A DNA stretch of 64,000 bases from Bradyrhizobium xenonodulans (lineage in GTDB: Bacteria; Pseudomonadota; Alphaproteobacteria; Rhizobiales; Xanthobacteraceae): assembly GCF_027594865.1 (NCBI RefSeq), contig NZ_CP089391.1:8090501-8154500 (forward strand), in the 5' to 3' direction. Each line of letters opens with the position of its first letter. Position 1 is the first letter of the stretch. The notes under the pieces were generated by a model. That model made no database searches. It was not told the origin of the DNA and worked only from the letters and a program-made list of their open reading frames with translations. Positions 62,910 through 64,000 of the stretch are shown one piece after another. Position numbers and translations under genes: made by a program.

Positions 62910-63419
62910 TCACATCCGCTGCATCGACACCGAAACCTTCGGGCCGTTCTTGATGGTTTGATAGACCACGCAATAGCGCTCGGTGAGTTTCAGCAACAGA
63001 TCGAGCTTGTCCTGCGGCGCATCGGTGTCGACCTCGAAGCGCAGCCGGATCTCGGCGAAGCCGACCGGGGTCTCCTTGTCGACGCCGAGCGTGCCGCGAA
63101 AATCGAGATCGCCCTCGGCATAGACGTTGCCGGTCTTCAACGGCACTTCGATCGCGGTCGCGACCGATTTCAGTGTGACGCCAGCGCAGGCGACCAGCGC
63201 TTCCAGCAGCATGTCGCCGGAGCAGAGCTCGAGGCCGGAGCCGCCGGTGGCCGGATGCAGACCGGCAAGCGCGATGGCACGGCCGGTCTCGACCTTGCAG
63301 GCGATGCCTTCGCTGTCGGTCGAGCCCTTGGCCTTCAGCGTGATCATCGCGGTCTTGGGATCGGTCTTGTAGCGCTCCTTGATCGGAGCCTGCATCTGGC
63401 GCAGTTGGGCAGCGTCCAT
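62910..63419 (-). CDS. OsmC-family protein
   Basis: A 169-residue protein of the OsmC/Ohr fold. Cys66 in LELCSGDMLLEALVACAGV and Cys78 lie in the region of the redox Cys pair, although the pattern differs from classical Ohr (second Cys in a VCP motif), and a further Cys is in RYCVVYQTI. Members reduce organic hydroperoxides or have unknown roles. The ATG at 63419 has GGGAGAG upstream; the frame is open beyond. It lies between the ABC ATPase gene and a membrane protein gene on the same strand, with no link evident. Confidence 0.85.
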   Translation of the reverse strand: MDAAQLRQMQAPIKERYKTDPKTAMITLKAKGSTDSEGIACKVETGRAIALAGLHPATGGSGLELCSGDMLLEALVACAGVTLKSVATAIEVPLKTGNVYAEGDLDFRGTLGVDKETPVGFAEIRLRFEVDTDAPQDKLDLLLKLTERYCVVYQTIKNGPKVSVSMQRM

Positions 63420-63474
63420 TGTCGTTCTCTCCCGGAAAAATCGCTTCCCGATGTACCGGCTCAGAGGGACATTG

Positions 63475-64000
63475 TCACCACCACATGGCCTGACCGGGAC
63501 CCTGGGTTGCGTCACGGTCGGGCACGCTGCGGTCGAGCGAACGGTCGAGTGACGTCAGCACACTTCGCTTGAAATTCTCGAACAGCGGCGAGTTGCGATC
63601 GCGCGGGCGCCCCAGATTGATCTCGATCTGGTCGAACAGCCGGCCCGGCCGCGGCCGCATCACCAGCACGCGGTCGGCCAGCACGACGGCTTCGTCGACG
63701 TCATGTGTGACGAGGATCAAGGTGGGGCGCGTGTCGGCCCAGAGGTCGAGCAGGTGATCCTGAAGGTCGCGGCGCGTGAAGGCGTCGAGCGCGGAGAACG
63801 GTTCGTCGAGCAGCAGCACTTCGGGCTGCGGCACCAGCGCACGCGCAATCGCGACGCGCTGCGCCTGCCCGCCGGAGAGCTCGCGCGGCCAGGCCTGCGC
63901 CTTGTCGGCGAGGCCGACGCGCGCGAGCGCACGCGCCACCTTCTCGCGGCGTTCCGCTGCGGGCAGGTCAGCGAGGCCGAAGCCGATATTGTCGGCGACG
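63475..64000 (-). CDS. ABC transporter ATP-binding protein, nitrate/sulfonate/taurine type (3' part, cut by right edge)
   Basis: The C-terminal 174 codons of an ABC ATPase whose start lies outside the window. The first readable residues VADNIGFGL are the segment after the Q-loop in SsuB/TauB/NrtD-type proteins. The signature is [15 protein letters not shown], Walker B is [12 protein letters not shown], and the H-loop is LVTHDVDEA. The tail is long and polar ([16 protein letters not shown]). Substrate specificity depends on the permease and binding protein outside the window. A TauD-like dioxygenase occurs in the window but about 20 kb away. Confidence 0.88.
   Translation of the reverse strand, partial: VADNIGFGLADLPAAERREKVARALARVGLADKAQAWPRELSGGQAQRVAIARALVPQPEVLLLDEPFSALDAFTRRDLQDHLLDLWADTRPTLILVTHDVDEAVVLADRVLVMRPRPGRLFDQIEINLGRPRDRNSPLFENFKRSVLTSLDRSLDRSVPDRDATQGPGQAMWW

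Overview
This 64 kb window is GC-rich, densely packed chromosomal DNA from an alphaproteobacterium. Gene content (amide/urea ABC operon, amino acid:[carrier protein] ligase, tripartite tricarboxylate transporter, protocatechuate genes, many PAS/GGDEF/EAL and chemoreceptor proteins) and the intergenic palindromic repeats fit Bradyrhizobium or a close relative in the Nitrobacteraceae. This assignment is an inference from protein families; there is no rRNA in the window, and no tRNA, CRISPR array, insertion sequence or phage gene was seen.

Layout. 1-2082 (-): N-terminal part of an autotransporter with six passenger repeats, running off the left edge. 2318-10134 (-): an eight-gene operon for uptake and hydrolysis of urea and short-chain amides, urtABCDE-fmdA-fmdB-amiE. 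Divergent from it, 10303-14584 (+), is a two-component system: a large kinase whose sensor half is an NCS1-type permease, followed by a Cys-rich module, kinase and receiver, with an overlapping LuxR-type response regulator. A good sigma-54-like promoter lies directly in front of the kinase gene, which suits nitrogen control. 14707-19935: Baeyer-Villiger-type monooxygenase, secreted trypsin-like protease, HAD hydrolase, and the methylthioadenosine salvage pair mtnP-mtnA. 20132-23984: a divergent cluster consisting of a carrier protein, an acyl-CoA dehydrogenase homologue, an aminoacyl-tRNA-synthetase-like amino acid:[carrier protein] ligase and a GNAT protein.

24221-32702: a PAS4-GGDEF-EAL protein, a TctC/TctB/TctA-type transporter, and a GGDEF-EAL protein with a dead GGDEF site. 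32825-36420: a membrane protein, rpmF, mtgA, a farnesyl-diphosphate-synthase-type gene and a DUF1345-like protein. 36472-42077: a secreted caspase-fold protein, a GFA-like protein, an NTF2-like protein, a class A beta-lactamase and a CPA1 Na+/H+ antiporter. 42109-46731 (-): a cell-wall amidase coupled to a TauD-like dioxygenase, ispG, an EamA transporter and a Fur/Zur regulator. 46889-50100 (+): a marR-emrA-emrB efflux operon. 50224-56808 (-): a phosphotransferase-like protein, a chemoreceptor, and pcaF-(hydroxyquinol-type dioxygenase)-pcaH-pcaG for aromatic ring cleavage. 57024-64000: mutS, a soluble triple-PAS chemoreceptor, a membrane protein, an OsmC-like protein and the 3' part of an SsuB/TauB-type ABC ATPase cut by the right edge.

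The two most interesting systems are the permease-fused sensor facing the amide/urea operon and the carrier-protein amino acid cluster. The second is built on a ligase whose Cys131/Glu176/Cys279 pattern matches the zinc ligands known for this family. Three copies of a roughly 76-94 bp inverted repeat (17838, 30423, 59770) each sit between two convergent genes.
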